A DNA stretch of 64,000 nucleotides, from assembly GCA_947685225.1 (NCBI GenBank), contig CANTUV010000051.1, forward strand, positions 7,750,001 through 7,814,000. The letters run 5' to 3'. The notes under the pieces are model-generated. The model made no database searches. It was not told the DNA's origin and saw nothing but the letters and a program-made list of their open reading frames with translations. Each line of letters opens with the position of its first letter. Positions within the stretch are counted from its first letter, which is position 1. This DNA comes from Garcia nutans. Its lineage: Eukaryota > Streptophyta > Magnoliopsida > Malpighiales > Euphorbiaceae. The position numbers and the translations under genes are program-made. This document shows positions 44,801 through 54,731 of this stretch, piece by piece.

Positions 44801-47800
44801 ATGATCTAGACGGCTTAGTTTCCAAGTTCCAAAATCGCGTTTCATTTGGAGTGAGAGCAGAGATTGTGGAGCTTACAACCATTCCATATGTTAAGGTAAC
44901 TTGGTGCCTCCACTTTTTTCCTGAATAGATTTGCTAATTGTCTTAGTGATTGCATGCCATTTCATTACTTTCTAATAATGAGTTTAGAAGTAACCATTAT
45001 TTCATTGTTTATTTGTAGGGTTCTCGAGCAAGAGTACTGTATAAAGCAGGCTTGCGTACTCCACTTGCTATTGCTGAAGCATGTATTTCTGAAATTGTTA
45101 AAGCGCTTTTTGAATCTGCATCATGGGCTGCACAAGGTGAATTTCTTAGAAATATTTTAGAATGCTTATGTTTTGATCCCTGTAAAATTAAAGCCAGGAA
45201 AAAAGTTATTAGCAACATGATTTGAGGTAGAAAGTAATAAAAGTTCATGTAAAGGATCTCTCGGAGGTTGTTGCTTTGTTTAGGTTGTTCAACACTTAAA
45301 ATAGATGAACACCTTATGGAGAAAAAATTATTTATTATTCTTATTCTTATAGCTTGAGAGTACACCGGTTAGCTTTCTTTTTATTGCTTGGTGTCTCTGT
45401 ATGGTATGCTCTTGTATATGCATTCAAGTGTAATTAGAGGTATTATTTTGTTGTATTTTAAGTTCAGCTGTTTAGGATTAAGGGAAAAGACAGTTTAAGT
45501 TTTGGGCTTGCATGATTAAATTTAATTGTCAAGGAATTCATGATTTGTTTTTCCTTTACCACTGCCATGCATCTATAGTTAACAAATATTTTAAATTTAG
45601 TTGTCAAATTTACTAGCTAACAAAGTGACTGTAGAAGGTTCAGCACAAAGGCGTGTGCATTTGGGAGTTGCAAGGAAAATTAAGAATGGTGCACGGAAAA
45701 TTGTCCTTGATAAAGCTGAAGAGGCAAGGGTTGCTGCTTTCTCAGCTTTCAGAACTCTTGGACTCGACGTCCCACAGTTTTCGCAACCATTATTACCGAA
45801 GGCTTCTGTAGGTGTTTTTGAGCAACATGGCGCAAGTAACTTATCTAGAGATGACATCACTAACATTGTTCTTTTTGAAAAACAAAGAGATCATGCTTCA
45901 TCTGAGATGTGCAAAGAAGGTAGCAAGAATTCTGCTGAAGTTAGTTTAAGAAGTGAAGCAGACAAGTTAATGAAAACGATAGAAGTTGGTTTAGTGGCTC
46001 CAGCAGAAGTAAGGTCAACTGGTCTGGCACGACATAGTGTTGGTGTTGAAAGTTCCACTGTACCAGTTGAGAAGTCTTTTACCCTTGGTAGTGGGCTGTA
46101 TATTACTGATAATTGTGAGGCAAACACAGTTGTGGCCCAACCTGTAAGGTCAGGACAACTTGATAATAGAGCTGGTATAGGTGACAGAAATATTCACAGC
46201 ATGGTACATGAACAAAGTAATAGAGAAAATTTTAGTGAAACCATGGATAATGCATGTGAAAAGGGACCTATTAATGCAACTAATGTTCCTGGTGGATTTG
46301 ATTCTTTCTTGGTGCTCTGGAACACTGCCCGAGAATTCTTTTTTGACCTCCATTACAATAAAAGATCAGAAGTTAATTCCACCACACGATTTACAACCTT
46401 TGAAATACATGGTATGGCCATATGCTGGGAAAACTCTCTTGTGTACTATGTCAATTTTCCTAAAGATCTATTATGGTCTGAGAACCAAAAGAATGGTCTA
46501 CCTCCTGAGAATTGGTTGGAGATTGTTAGGCATAGATGGAACCGGATTGGTGAAATAATGGGGAAAAGTGGGGTCACAAAATTCACTTGGAACTTGAAAA
46601 TTCAGATGCAGGTGCTCAAAAATGCTGTAGTTTCCATTCAGAGATTTGGCTGCTTGAATCTTTCAGGGAAAAGTATGGATGTTGAACTCACGGATGGTTC
46701 ATACTTATTGTTGTCCCCAGTCAATATTAAAGAAGCAATTGACATGTGTGTTGTGGCGTGGATGCTTTGGCCTGATGAGGAGAGAAGCTCTAATCCAAAC
46801 TTGGAAAAGGTAGAGTCAAAAATCCTTTTCAACGAGATACTTCTTAAATACATATTAAACTTTTGAAAGATAAACAATCAAACTTCAAAATTCTTTTCTA
46901 TCATTTTCTAGGTGTTGGTAAATAGTTGGATTGGCTTAAGTTGTTACACTGATAATGCAGGAAGTCAAGAGAAGGTTACCCAGTGAGGCTGTTGCAGCTG
47001 CTAATCGGAATGGCAGATGGAAGAATCAGATGCGGAGAGCTGCTCATAATGGTTGCTGTCGTCGAGTTGCACAGACACGAGCTCTGTGTTCTGTTCTTTG
47101 GAAGTTAGTTACTTCTGAGGGACTTGTCGAAGCACTTAAGAACATTGAGATTCCACTGGTAAATTGTCTGGAATTTCCTGCTATATATTTGCAATCATGT
47201 GGATATCATCTAGGCATATTCAAAGAGCAAAGAGCATTATTGGGTAAATTGTCTATTACTTCTAAGTATTTGTTTTAGAAAATTACATGGGAGTTATTGG
47301 GTTAAAATGTGGGATCATTTGGTATATTTATTTTTCTTTACCACATAGAAAGTTGCTTTTGGGAATATGTAATTTATATATTGACCATGATCACTTGGCA
47401 TTAGCTTTCCTTTTTTATTGATCTGTTAAAGCTTGGCCTTGTATATGGTCTTGCTTATCCCTGAATGGAAAGTCTAGTTTAGGTTGAGTACTTCAAATCC
47501 TATTCCTGCACTCTGGGTCTAGAATTATTGCAAAGCACCCACTATTTTGGAATAGTTGAAATGGTGTTAAGCACTAGTTTTTCTACTTAATTACGTATGA
47601 TATTTTTATTACTAGATTAACACCTGCATCTGCATTTTTTAGGTTAATGTTCTTGCAGACATGGAGCTTTGGGGGATAGGTGTTGACATGGAGGGATGCC
47701 TTCAAGCTCGTAGTGTACTGGGGAAAAAGCTAAGGCATCTCGAGAAGAGGGCATATGAACTGGCTGGCATGAGATTTTCACTATATACAGCAGCCGATAT

Positions 47801-50800
47801 TGCAAATGTGCTCTATGGACACTTAAAGCTGCCTGTACCAGAAGGGCATGGTAAAGGGAAATTACATCCGAGTACTGACAAACATTGTTTGGATTTGTTA
47901 AGGTATTGAGAGAGTCTTTCCTTTTTCTCATTTACATAACATACTTGAAATCTGTGCCAAGTACATCTTGAATAGATAACATTTCTAATGATTGGTGTTT
48001 TCTTCGTGGAGTCTTTGACAAAATACAAGTGCCCCTAATAATTGTGGACTTTAAAGTAATTTTCAGTCCTATCTTATATCTTAGGCTGTATTTTATGGGG
48101 GTAGTAAAAAAATGGGATGAAATGTGGATTAGGAGTAATGTGTCTATGCATAAATATTAAGGGTTTGATAGTTATTCTTTGAAGTGTGTTGGCTGTGTTC
48201 ATAAAAAATAGTAAATATTGAGTTTATAATAGTCCAATATGCTTCGTAAAAGGTTAAAAGTTAACAGGGTGTAATCATTTTGCTACTTTAACCCCAGTCA
48301 AACATACTTAATATGGTGTCATCATTTGTCCTTTAATCCCTTGTCAAATTCAAAAATTATAAACTCTTGACAAAACCTAGATCTTAACAGTTATGGGTAG
48401 GGTATGAAGTTGACTCACATTTCCTTTTGTATCCTGAAGAATGCTACTCTAAGAAATGTGGTTATCTTGAACTTTCAACAGGGCTATACATAAAGGAGGA
48501 GGTGCAGCTATGACTGGTTACTATAAGTTAAATTCTTGTCCAATATATTTCTCTTAATGGAATGCCATTTTGGAGCCCTCATGTTTTGTTTAAATGACAT
48601 ATACTTAGGTCTGCAAATTTATCGAACCCGACTGAATCCGACCGAACCGAGTATATTTTGGTCGGGTTTGGTCAGTTTATATTGTATATACGGTTGAAAT
48701 CGGGTTAAAATTTTAAAATTTTTGGGTTCTGTCGGGTGGTCGAGTTGAGAATTATTTTTCCGATTCAACCCTAACCCGACCGATACATATATATTATACA
48801 TATATATTTATAAATAATAATATATATTATATAACCCGACCCGGCCTGACCCGAATCAACCCGACAATAAATTTTTTCTATATAATATTTTATATGTTAG
48901 TTATATTTATAATATATATTGTATATATTATAATCCGACCGAACCCGACTGAAATCGAAAATTTGCGGGTTGGTCGAAAATATATATAGGTTTGGTCGAA
49001 TTCAGTTTGATTTTTTTATATATACGGGTTCGGTCGAGTTGAAATATACTCTCAACCCGACCGAACCCGACCAATGCCCACCCCTACATTTACTGGATTC
49101 ATAAGCTGCATCTCTGCCAGAGTTATTTTTATGTTTTTTTCCATGATCAGTATATCTTATCATACATGGTAATTCTGTACTTTCTTATTTGTCAAGCGAA
49201 GTAAATTATGGGAATTTGGTTTCTTTCAGAAATGAGCATCCTATTATTCCAGTGATTAGAGAGCATCGGACATTGGCAAAACTTTTAAACTGTACGCTGG
49301 GCTCAATTTGTTCACTGGCTAGGTTATCTATGAGCACACAGAAGTACACACTACATGGCCGTTGGCTCCAGACATCTACTGCAACTGGACGACTTTCAAT
49401 GGAAGAACCTAATCTTCAGGTTGGGGTCATGTCCCCCCCATAAAATTCTCTGTTATTAGATAATGGATTTAAGTTATCTGATTTTTGTTTGTTTTGGAAT
49501 ATTTTCGAGAGTCAGTGTGTTGAGCACATGGTCGAAATCAGAATGATGGACGAAAATGGAGGTGAGGATGATAGCAATCATCATAAAATAAATGCTCGCG
49601 ACTTCTTTGTTCCTACTCAGGTAATGATGGCCATCATTCTTAGGTGGTTCTGATGCAATTATATTTGTTTAACCCCACACCAAGTAGCAATCTAAAAGAA
49701 AAACATTAGGTGTCTAAAACCCAGAACTTATTTATACCTCTTTACCTCAGGTCACTTGGGAATGCAAACTGGAAATTAACCATGTTTTCATTCAATTGTT
49801 ATTCTTATTGTTATTAGAAGACCTAAGGTTGTCCTAATTCTTATTGTAGGACAACTGGTTACTGTTAACAGCAGATTATTCTCAGATAGAGTTGCGCCTG
49901 ATGGCACATTTCTCTAAAGATGCCTCACTAATTGAACTTTTGAGTAATCCACATGGTGATGTTTTTACCATGATAGCAGCAAGATGGACTGGGAAGCCAG
50001 AAAATTCTGTTGCATCATATGAGAGAGATCAGACCAAAAGGTTGGTATATGGCATTCTTTATGGAATGGGTGCCAACACTCTTGCAGAACAACTGGATTG
50101 CAGTTCAGAAGAAGCTGCAGAAAAAATTAAAAACTTTAAAAGTTCTTTTCCTGGTGTTGCTTCCTGGCTCCATGAAGCAGTTGCATCCTGTCGTAAAAAT
50201 GGGTAAGTCTACTTATATGTCTTATTTCAAATGGCTACCTTATTAATTTCTCCTCATACTTTCTAAATAAGAATATACATCTAGTTCGTGGTATATCATT
50301 TTTAAATTTGTGTTTTCAGCTACAAAAAGACATACAACATTTTCTTTCCCTCTAATAATTATTTTAGTTCTTTATTCTTTTCTTAATTATGCAATCTCTT
50401 ACCTTTTGCATTCTTGGTTCATTATATGTTTGGCACTTTCTTTTCTGTGGTAGTCCTTACTTTTGATGTATATATATTTAATGTCTCATGTAAAAATGTA
50501 AAATTAATTTGCATTTATGTGGTATTCAGTTTGTCTAAACACTTGTACCTAAATTATGTGATCTAGTTATGTGGAGACCCTTAAGGGAAGAAAGCGCTTC
50601 TTGTCAAAAATAAAATTCGGAGACAGTAAAGAAAAATCAAAAGCTCAGAGACAAGCAGTTAATTCTATCTGTCAGGTATAGTCAATTTCAAGTGACAGAG
50701 GCCTGAACAAGTTATAATACTTTTGTTCTGACAGCCTTTTGGCAGGGATCTGCTGCTGATATAATAAAGATTGCAATGATAAAAATATACTCTGTGATCG

Positions 50801-51328
50801 TTGGAGTTGATGAAGCAGATTGCAGCTCTCCACATGCGGCTAAGTTTCACATGCTGAAGGGCCGATGCCGAATTCTTTTGCAGGTTACCTTTGAGGACAG
50901 TATACAATACTAATTTGTGTACTGTAGAAATATAGAGATTCTTGCTCTTATTTTTGTAGTTTGCTAGTACTGCTAGCATTAATGTTAAAGTTTATCTCTG
51001 ATTTGCGACATTTTTTTTATCAAAGGTGTAGTTACTCTTGCTGATTACTATCCAGGTACACGATGAATTAGTCTTGGAAGTTGATCCTAATGTGCTTAAG
51101 GAAGCTGCATCATTGTTACAAATAAGCATGGAAAGTGCAGCATTGCTTCTTGGTAGGCATTATGTGTTGCTTTCATATCTTTGATATTTTGATGCATATT
51201 CATGTTTATTGTACTATATTTTTCCAGTTCCCTTGCAAGTAAAACTGAAAGTTGGAAGAACGTGGGGATCTTTGGAGCTTTTCCAGGTTGATCGATGTAT
51301 AAATGAAGTTCTTTTGCTTGATTATTGA
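36818..51328 (+). CDS. TEB: TEBICHI / DNA polymerase theta homologue (helicase plus family-A polymerase)
   Basis: Nuclear DNA repair enzyme of theta-mediated end joining. I reconstruct 26 exons: 36818-36853, 37162-37604, 37713-37947, 38047-38892, 40321-40385, 40578-40683, 40799-40999, 41127-41324, 41552-41713, 42014-42250, 42460-42672, 42850-43200, 43403-43555, 44128-44349, 44677-44895, 45019-45136, 45635-46809, 46961-47158, 47643-47902, 49230-49419, 49516-49620, 49850-50202, 50567-50675, 50746-50883, 51056-51152, 51228-51328. All introns are GT-AG and all phases join without a stop. The sum is 6531 nt, 2176 residues; Arabidopsis TEBICHI has about 2150. N-terminal helicase, central and C-terminal polymerase modules are complete. 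Least certain are the acceptors of exons 14, 15, 17 and 21 and the last exon. The gene looks functional; introns 4 and 19 carry transposon insertions. Confidence 0.94.
39651..40258 (-). repeat. solo copia-like LTR in intron 4 of TEBICHI
   Basis: 608 bp flanked by CCATC on both sides (39646-39650 and 40259-40263). On the minus strand it starts TGTTGAGATGC and has a TATA box TATAAATAG at 40048-40040. Its other end lacks the expected CA, so it is degenerate or the border is off by a few bases. The phrase near 39825-39860 (ATGGGTCTCTCTTGGTCC) is of a common plant copia LTR type. It lies antisense to the gene. Confidence 0.6.
39680..39933. repeat. inverted repeat with arms of about 67 bp inside the intronic LTR
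   Basis: The left arm is 39680-39746 and the right arm 39867-39933, with a 120-base loop. The arms share AATGAATCTATGAGGAGTGA and TTCAGCAAACTAATAT and pair with about eight mismatches. Transcribed as part of the intron they could fold into a long hairpin. Confidence 0.75.
40321..43555 (+). other. TEB: TEBICHI helicase module, exons 5-13
   Basis: Residues 521-1082. Superfamily 2 Hel308-like helicase core. Walker A is CASTSAGKS (K545), formed across the exon 5/6 junction. Motif II is DELH (640-643), motif III is GMSATMPN (exon 8), motif IV region is LIFCSSRKGC (exon 10), motif V is TSTLAAGVNLPARRV (exon 11), and motif VI is QMAGRAGR (898-905). A winged-helix part follows in exon 12 (RYVRCTLLNST). 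It would use ATP to remodel single-stranded DNA ends and displace bound proteins. Confidence 0.92.
44128..46809 (+). other. TEB: TEBICHI ratchet and central region, exons 14-17
   Basis: Residues 1083-1660. Exon 14 begins SVGNRVGV, conserved in plant TEBICHI. Exons 15-16 encode the ratchet helices (VCEAFKVARGMVQALQEN, GSRARVLYKAGLRT). The large exon 17 holds a variable linker, then from about residue 1490 an exonuclease-like fold region (FDSFLVLWNTAREFFFDL, FEIHGMAICWENSLVYYV). I do not see the acidic metal ligands of an active proofreading nuclease, as expected for theta-type enzymes. Confidence 0.82.
46961..51328 (+). other. TEB: TEBICHI family-A polymerase module, exons 18-26
   Basis: Residues 1661-2176. 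Thumb and palm with STQKYTLHGRWLQTSTATGR (exon 20). Motif A is LLTADYSQIELR with catalytic D1920. The O-helix is RDQTKRLVYGILYG (K1974, Y1978). Motif C is VHDE with D2114 and E2115. All the catalytic residues of a family-A polymerase are therefore present. The predicted end, after WGSLELF, is followed by a CAG|GT that could be a donor, so the last residues are uncertain. Confidence 0.92.
48606..49086. mobile_element. non-autonomous hAT-type element in intron 19 of TEBICHI, 481 bp
   Basis: The flanks are CATATACT (48598-48605) and CATTTACT (49087-49094), an 8-bp duplication with one mismatch. The right end CCCACCCCTA and left end TAGGTCTGC are related to the termini at 19984-20543. The interior has repeated CCCGACCGAACCCGAC words around an AT-rich core, the same architecture but a different subfamily. 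Confidence 0.75.
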
Positions 51329-51811
51329 GGACTTTTCTTGATTAAAGGGGAAAGTTTGCTGATGCTGGAGGATGAAGATTGATGGCAATTTGGATCAATG
51401 TATCTAATTTATGGTTAAATGAATTAAATTTCTTTAAACATTTTATCTTGTATTATGTGGTATGACTTAAAATCTTCTGAATAACTGAATCAGTACACTT
51501 TATATGCAGAGATGCCAAATGCTCAAGTTAGGCAATAAATTCTCAGGGAAGGGGGTAAGTTTTGTCTGTGCCTCTTGTATTACAGTTCTGTTACAATAAT
51601 CTCTTGACAGCCTAATTTACTACCTTAATTTTTGGTGTTCCGTGCTCAATGAGATTGTCTCCTCTTTTTTTCTAGAAAGGAAAAGTTTGAATGCAAATAT
51701 ACTGCAGAATTTTTTTTGGTTCAACTTTTGTATATGTATGTTTTATGTTGACATCTATTTTTTTGTTTTTTAGGAAATAGTGATTTTTGCAACTGGATAG
51801 TGCATACAATG
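51329..51811 (+). other. 3' end region of TEBICHI and flanking DNA
   Basis: Probably the 3' untranslated region and transcript end, with several AT-rich stretches that could serve as polyadenylation signals but no single clear one. The first copy of the SINE target duplication is at 51797-51811. No other gene is seen. Confidence 0.5.
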
Positions 51812-52006
51812 TGACCTGAAGTAATTTGAAGTGGAGCCTTGGCGTAACGATAAATGTTGTCGCCGTGTGACCTGAGGTCACGGGTTCGAGTCGTGGAAAC
51901 GACCTCTTGCAATTGCAAGGGAAGGCTGCGTACAAAGACCCAATGGGTCCGACCCTTCCCCGGACCCGCTCATTGCGGCAACATTCGTGCACCGGGCTGC
52001 CTTTTT
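51812..52006 (+). mobile_element. Au-like SINE
   Basis: Flanked by a perfect 15-bp duplication ATAGTGCATACAATG (51797-51811 and 52007-52021). The body has the tRNA-derived start AGCCTTGGCGTAACG (A box, about 51835-51849) and GGTTCGAGTC (B box, 51883-51892). It then has AAGGCTGCGTACAAAGACCC and CCGGACCCGC, with a 3' end GGGCTGCCTTTTT. These are hallmarks of the Au SINE family of plants. About 19 extra bases precede the usual start. It is not a tRNA gene. Confidence 0.92.
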
Positions 52007-52021
52007 ATAGTGCATACAATG

Positions 52022-52540
52022 ATATGGTATACTAGCCTTTTGAGTGTATGTTTTTGTTGGTCCTTTGGAAGAAGTGTTTAGGCAGTGATTCCAGGACCTC
52101 CACCTACAGATACCTGCAAGTCTACCAATTGAGCCGATTTGTACTTCATAATTTTTTGTGATAGTATAGGTGAGGACAATTTTTGTTGCTCCCAATTGGA
52201 GGAATAGATTCCTATTTCAGTGAGCATTTATAGCTATCATTATTTTTCTCACGACATTTTTATATGACTTGTTTTAAGTGTTTTTGTAGTTGATTGCTCT
52301 CCGCTTCCAAACCAGATAACTGTGGAAAGGCTTTGTATGTGTGACTTGATTCAATATAGGGGCCATAAATTTACTTGGCCAATTGATAAGGTCATACAAC
52401 TGGTTGTTGATGATATCAAGGTAAGCCTCATTTCACAATCCCACAACTTGTTTGGCTTGAGATATATGGTTCACTGTACCTTTCAAGTCAATGATACTAA
52501 ATGGTATTTTACTTCTCATTTGTTCTAAAATCATATCAAC
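52022..52540. other. intergenic DNA, no gene recognised
   Basis: A short plus-strand frame at 52322-52420 (CDLIQYRGHKFTWPIDK) ends at a GTAAGC that looks like a splice donor. I find no family for it and no partner exon, so I do not call a gene. Confidence 0.45.
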
Positions 52541-52626
52541 TCACTCAGCTCAATTGAGTTTTATCTTAAAATTAATTGGAGTTGACTATATGGGTTCTTA
52601 GTTTTCAATCTAAATAGTTTCTGAGT
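52541..52626 (-). pseudogene. 3' tail of an RTE-type LINE, part split off by copia C1
   Basis: On the minus strand CCAATTAATTTTAAGATAAA followed by ACTCAATTGAGCTGAGTGAG resembles the CCAATTAGTTTGGGATTAAGG plus GAGTTGAGTTG tail of plant RTE LINEs. The LINE continues on the far side of C1 at 60346-60595. TGAGT at 52622-52626 is one copy of the C1 target duplication. Confidence 0.6.
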
Positions 52627-52815
52627 TCAAAAACAAATAGAAATGAGATAGAAAGAAGTGAAGAATAAAATTTTCTTGGTTTTGTTTCTTAGGTATGTCC
52701 CTCAAATACAACTATTATATTCATATTTTTTTGCACCCTAATTAGGAAACATACAACTAGAAAATTAAAAACAGCAATCCCTTAATCACAATAATAATTA
52801 CAATATAATCTTAAC
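52627..52815 (-). repeat. 3' LTR of copia C1, about 189 bp
   Basis: On the minus strand the polypurine tract GCTTGAGAGGGAGAG ends at about 52816, followed by LTR sequence starting TTAAGATTATATTG. Homologous to 59974-60345 once the 198-bp solo LTR there is removed. The shared text includes TTGCACCCTAATTAGGAAAC and ATACAACTA. Confidence 0.7.
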
Positions 52816-54529
52816 TCTCCCTCTCAAGCTGAAGCACAAAAATAGCATGCTCTAAGCTTGTTACAAATGTATTTTTATTTGTCATCTGAGAGTTTTGGTA
52901 AATATGTATGCAAGTTGATAATTGGAATTGATGAAATCTGTAACATATGTCCAGATTCAACCGACAATCAACCTCTATATGTTTAGTTTTGTCATAAAAA
53001 ACTGGATTAGAGGCAATGTAGAGAGCATCTTGATTGTCACCCATTTGCTTCGTGTTTTTGACTTCTTTCTACCTTAATTCTTGAAGGAGTTGTTTTAACC
53101 ATATAAGTTTAGTTGCGTTGCGAGTGTCATGGCTTGATACTCTGCTTGTGCACTTAATCGAGCATTCACATCTTGCTTTTTTCCTCTTCTAAGAGATCAT
53201 ATTGCCTCCAATCATGACACAATATCTTTAAATAGACTAAGGAGAGTTTGTCCAATCAACATCTAAATATCCAGTGAAATGATAATGGCCCTTATCTTCA
53301 TATTAATCCTTGTGCTGGGACTCCTTTAAGGTATGTGAGAATATAGATTATTGCATTCCAATGATCACTACAAAGAGCTTGGAGTAATTGACTTACAACA
53401 TTGTTGCAAATGAAATATCTAGTCATGTGGGTGTCAAATAGTTTACTCTTTCAACAAACGTTCGATATCTTCTAGGATTTTCCCGTGGCTCCCCTTTCCA
53501 AGAAAAAAGTTTAACATTGGCATCTATGGGAGTGCCTATGGGTTTACAATTTAACTTGCTTGTCTCTTCTAATAGATCTAAGATATACTTTCTTTGTTGG
53601 AAAACAATTCTTGCTTTCGACTGTGCCATTTCAATGCTATGAAAGTGCTTCATTTTTCTATATCTTTATCTTGAAAAATGGTTGCACATATGTTTCTTTA
53701 ACTGAGAAATTTCAGCCTGATCATTGCCTGTTATCATAATATCATCCATAGGGACAACAAAATGGATACAGTCCCATGATTATCATGCTAAAAGAATATT
53801 GAATGATCAACAAATTCTTAAATCGTTGAGCTGAATCATCCAAACTATGCTCTTGGAGACTATTTCAAGCCATATTGTGACTGCTGCAACCGACAAACGA
53901 ATTTGGACTCCTATCCGAGTAGCAAATTCAGGAGGTTGCTTCATATATACTTCTTTAACTAGTTCTCCATGAAGATATTCTTAATTAGCAAGTTGGTCTA
54001 GAGTCCAATGATGCACAGCTGCCAAGGAGATAAGGTGAAAAAAAAAAAGGAATTTTGGCTACTGGGAAAAAGTGTCAATGTAATTAAAGCGAACGGACTT
54101 GAGTGTAGCCTTTGGCAACAAGGTGTGATTTCGGTCGATCAACTTGCTCATAAGGTCTCATAATGAACACCCACCTCTACCCAATTTTCCCTTTTAGTAA
54201 TGGAACCAATTCCCAAGTTTCATTGCTATACAAGGCAGACGTTTCCTCTAGCATTGCATCTCATCATCATGGATGTTTCAATGTTTCACTTACAGTTTTG
54301 GGTAGGTGCAAAAGCATTGTAAGAAGGGGACAAATGATGTTGACCAAGGAAATTTTAAATAGGATATGGGTTGTGGGTGGAACGATTACGTTATCGGATG
54401 GGCTTCTATTGTAGGTATGGCTAAAGTAGGTGATGGTGTTGCAGAAAGAGAACAAGAACCATAATTGTTGGCATGGGAGTGAGGTCATCATGAGCAAACC
54501 CAAAGAGGAACTTGTGGAGTCAGTTGGTG
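52816..54529 (-). pseudogene. copia C1 reverse transcriptase and RNase H
   Basis: Minus-strand reading: the reverse transcriptase start (CRWVFIMRP, HLVAKGYTQ, near 54170-54080), then a badly mutated core. MKHFHSIEMAQSKARIVF and YILDLLEETSKLNCKPIGTP (53653-53530) correspond to the LGIEVAQSKxGI...LDLLxETGxLxCKP motif. The RNase H end is ALYIASNPVFYDKTKHIEVDC (52995-52960). Many stops. Confidence 0.78.
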
Positions 54530-54534
54530 AATCT

Positions 54535-54731
54535 TGTGAAATTAGATGAAGAGTGAATATTTTCCATCTTGATTATTGCCTTAAGCTTGATGGGGATTTT
54601 ATAATAAAATGAGTTTATACAAAATAGGAAATAAATCTAAGAGATGTTGTACAATATTCACAACTAAACTTAAGCCTAAAATCAAGTATATCATAGCTAA
54701 GCTTAAGCCTAGAATAAAGTATATTGTAACA
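54535..54731 (-). repeat. 3' LTR of copia C2, 197 bp
   Basis: Plus-strand ends TGTGAAATTAGATGAAG and TATATTGTAACA. It is homologous to 59086-59280 and to the solo LTR at 60110-60307. The polypurine tract lies directly beside it. Confidence 0.85.

Noticed and set aside
51830..51905. tRNA-like sequence with A and B boxes
   Set aside because: The promoter boxes belong to the SINE; no cloverleaf with anticodon stem can be drawn, and the sequence continues into the SINE body.
52322..52528. Possible exon ending at a GTAAGC donor
   Set aside because: No family match by eye, no partner exon, and no support beyond the donor-like site.
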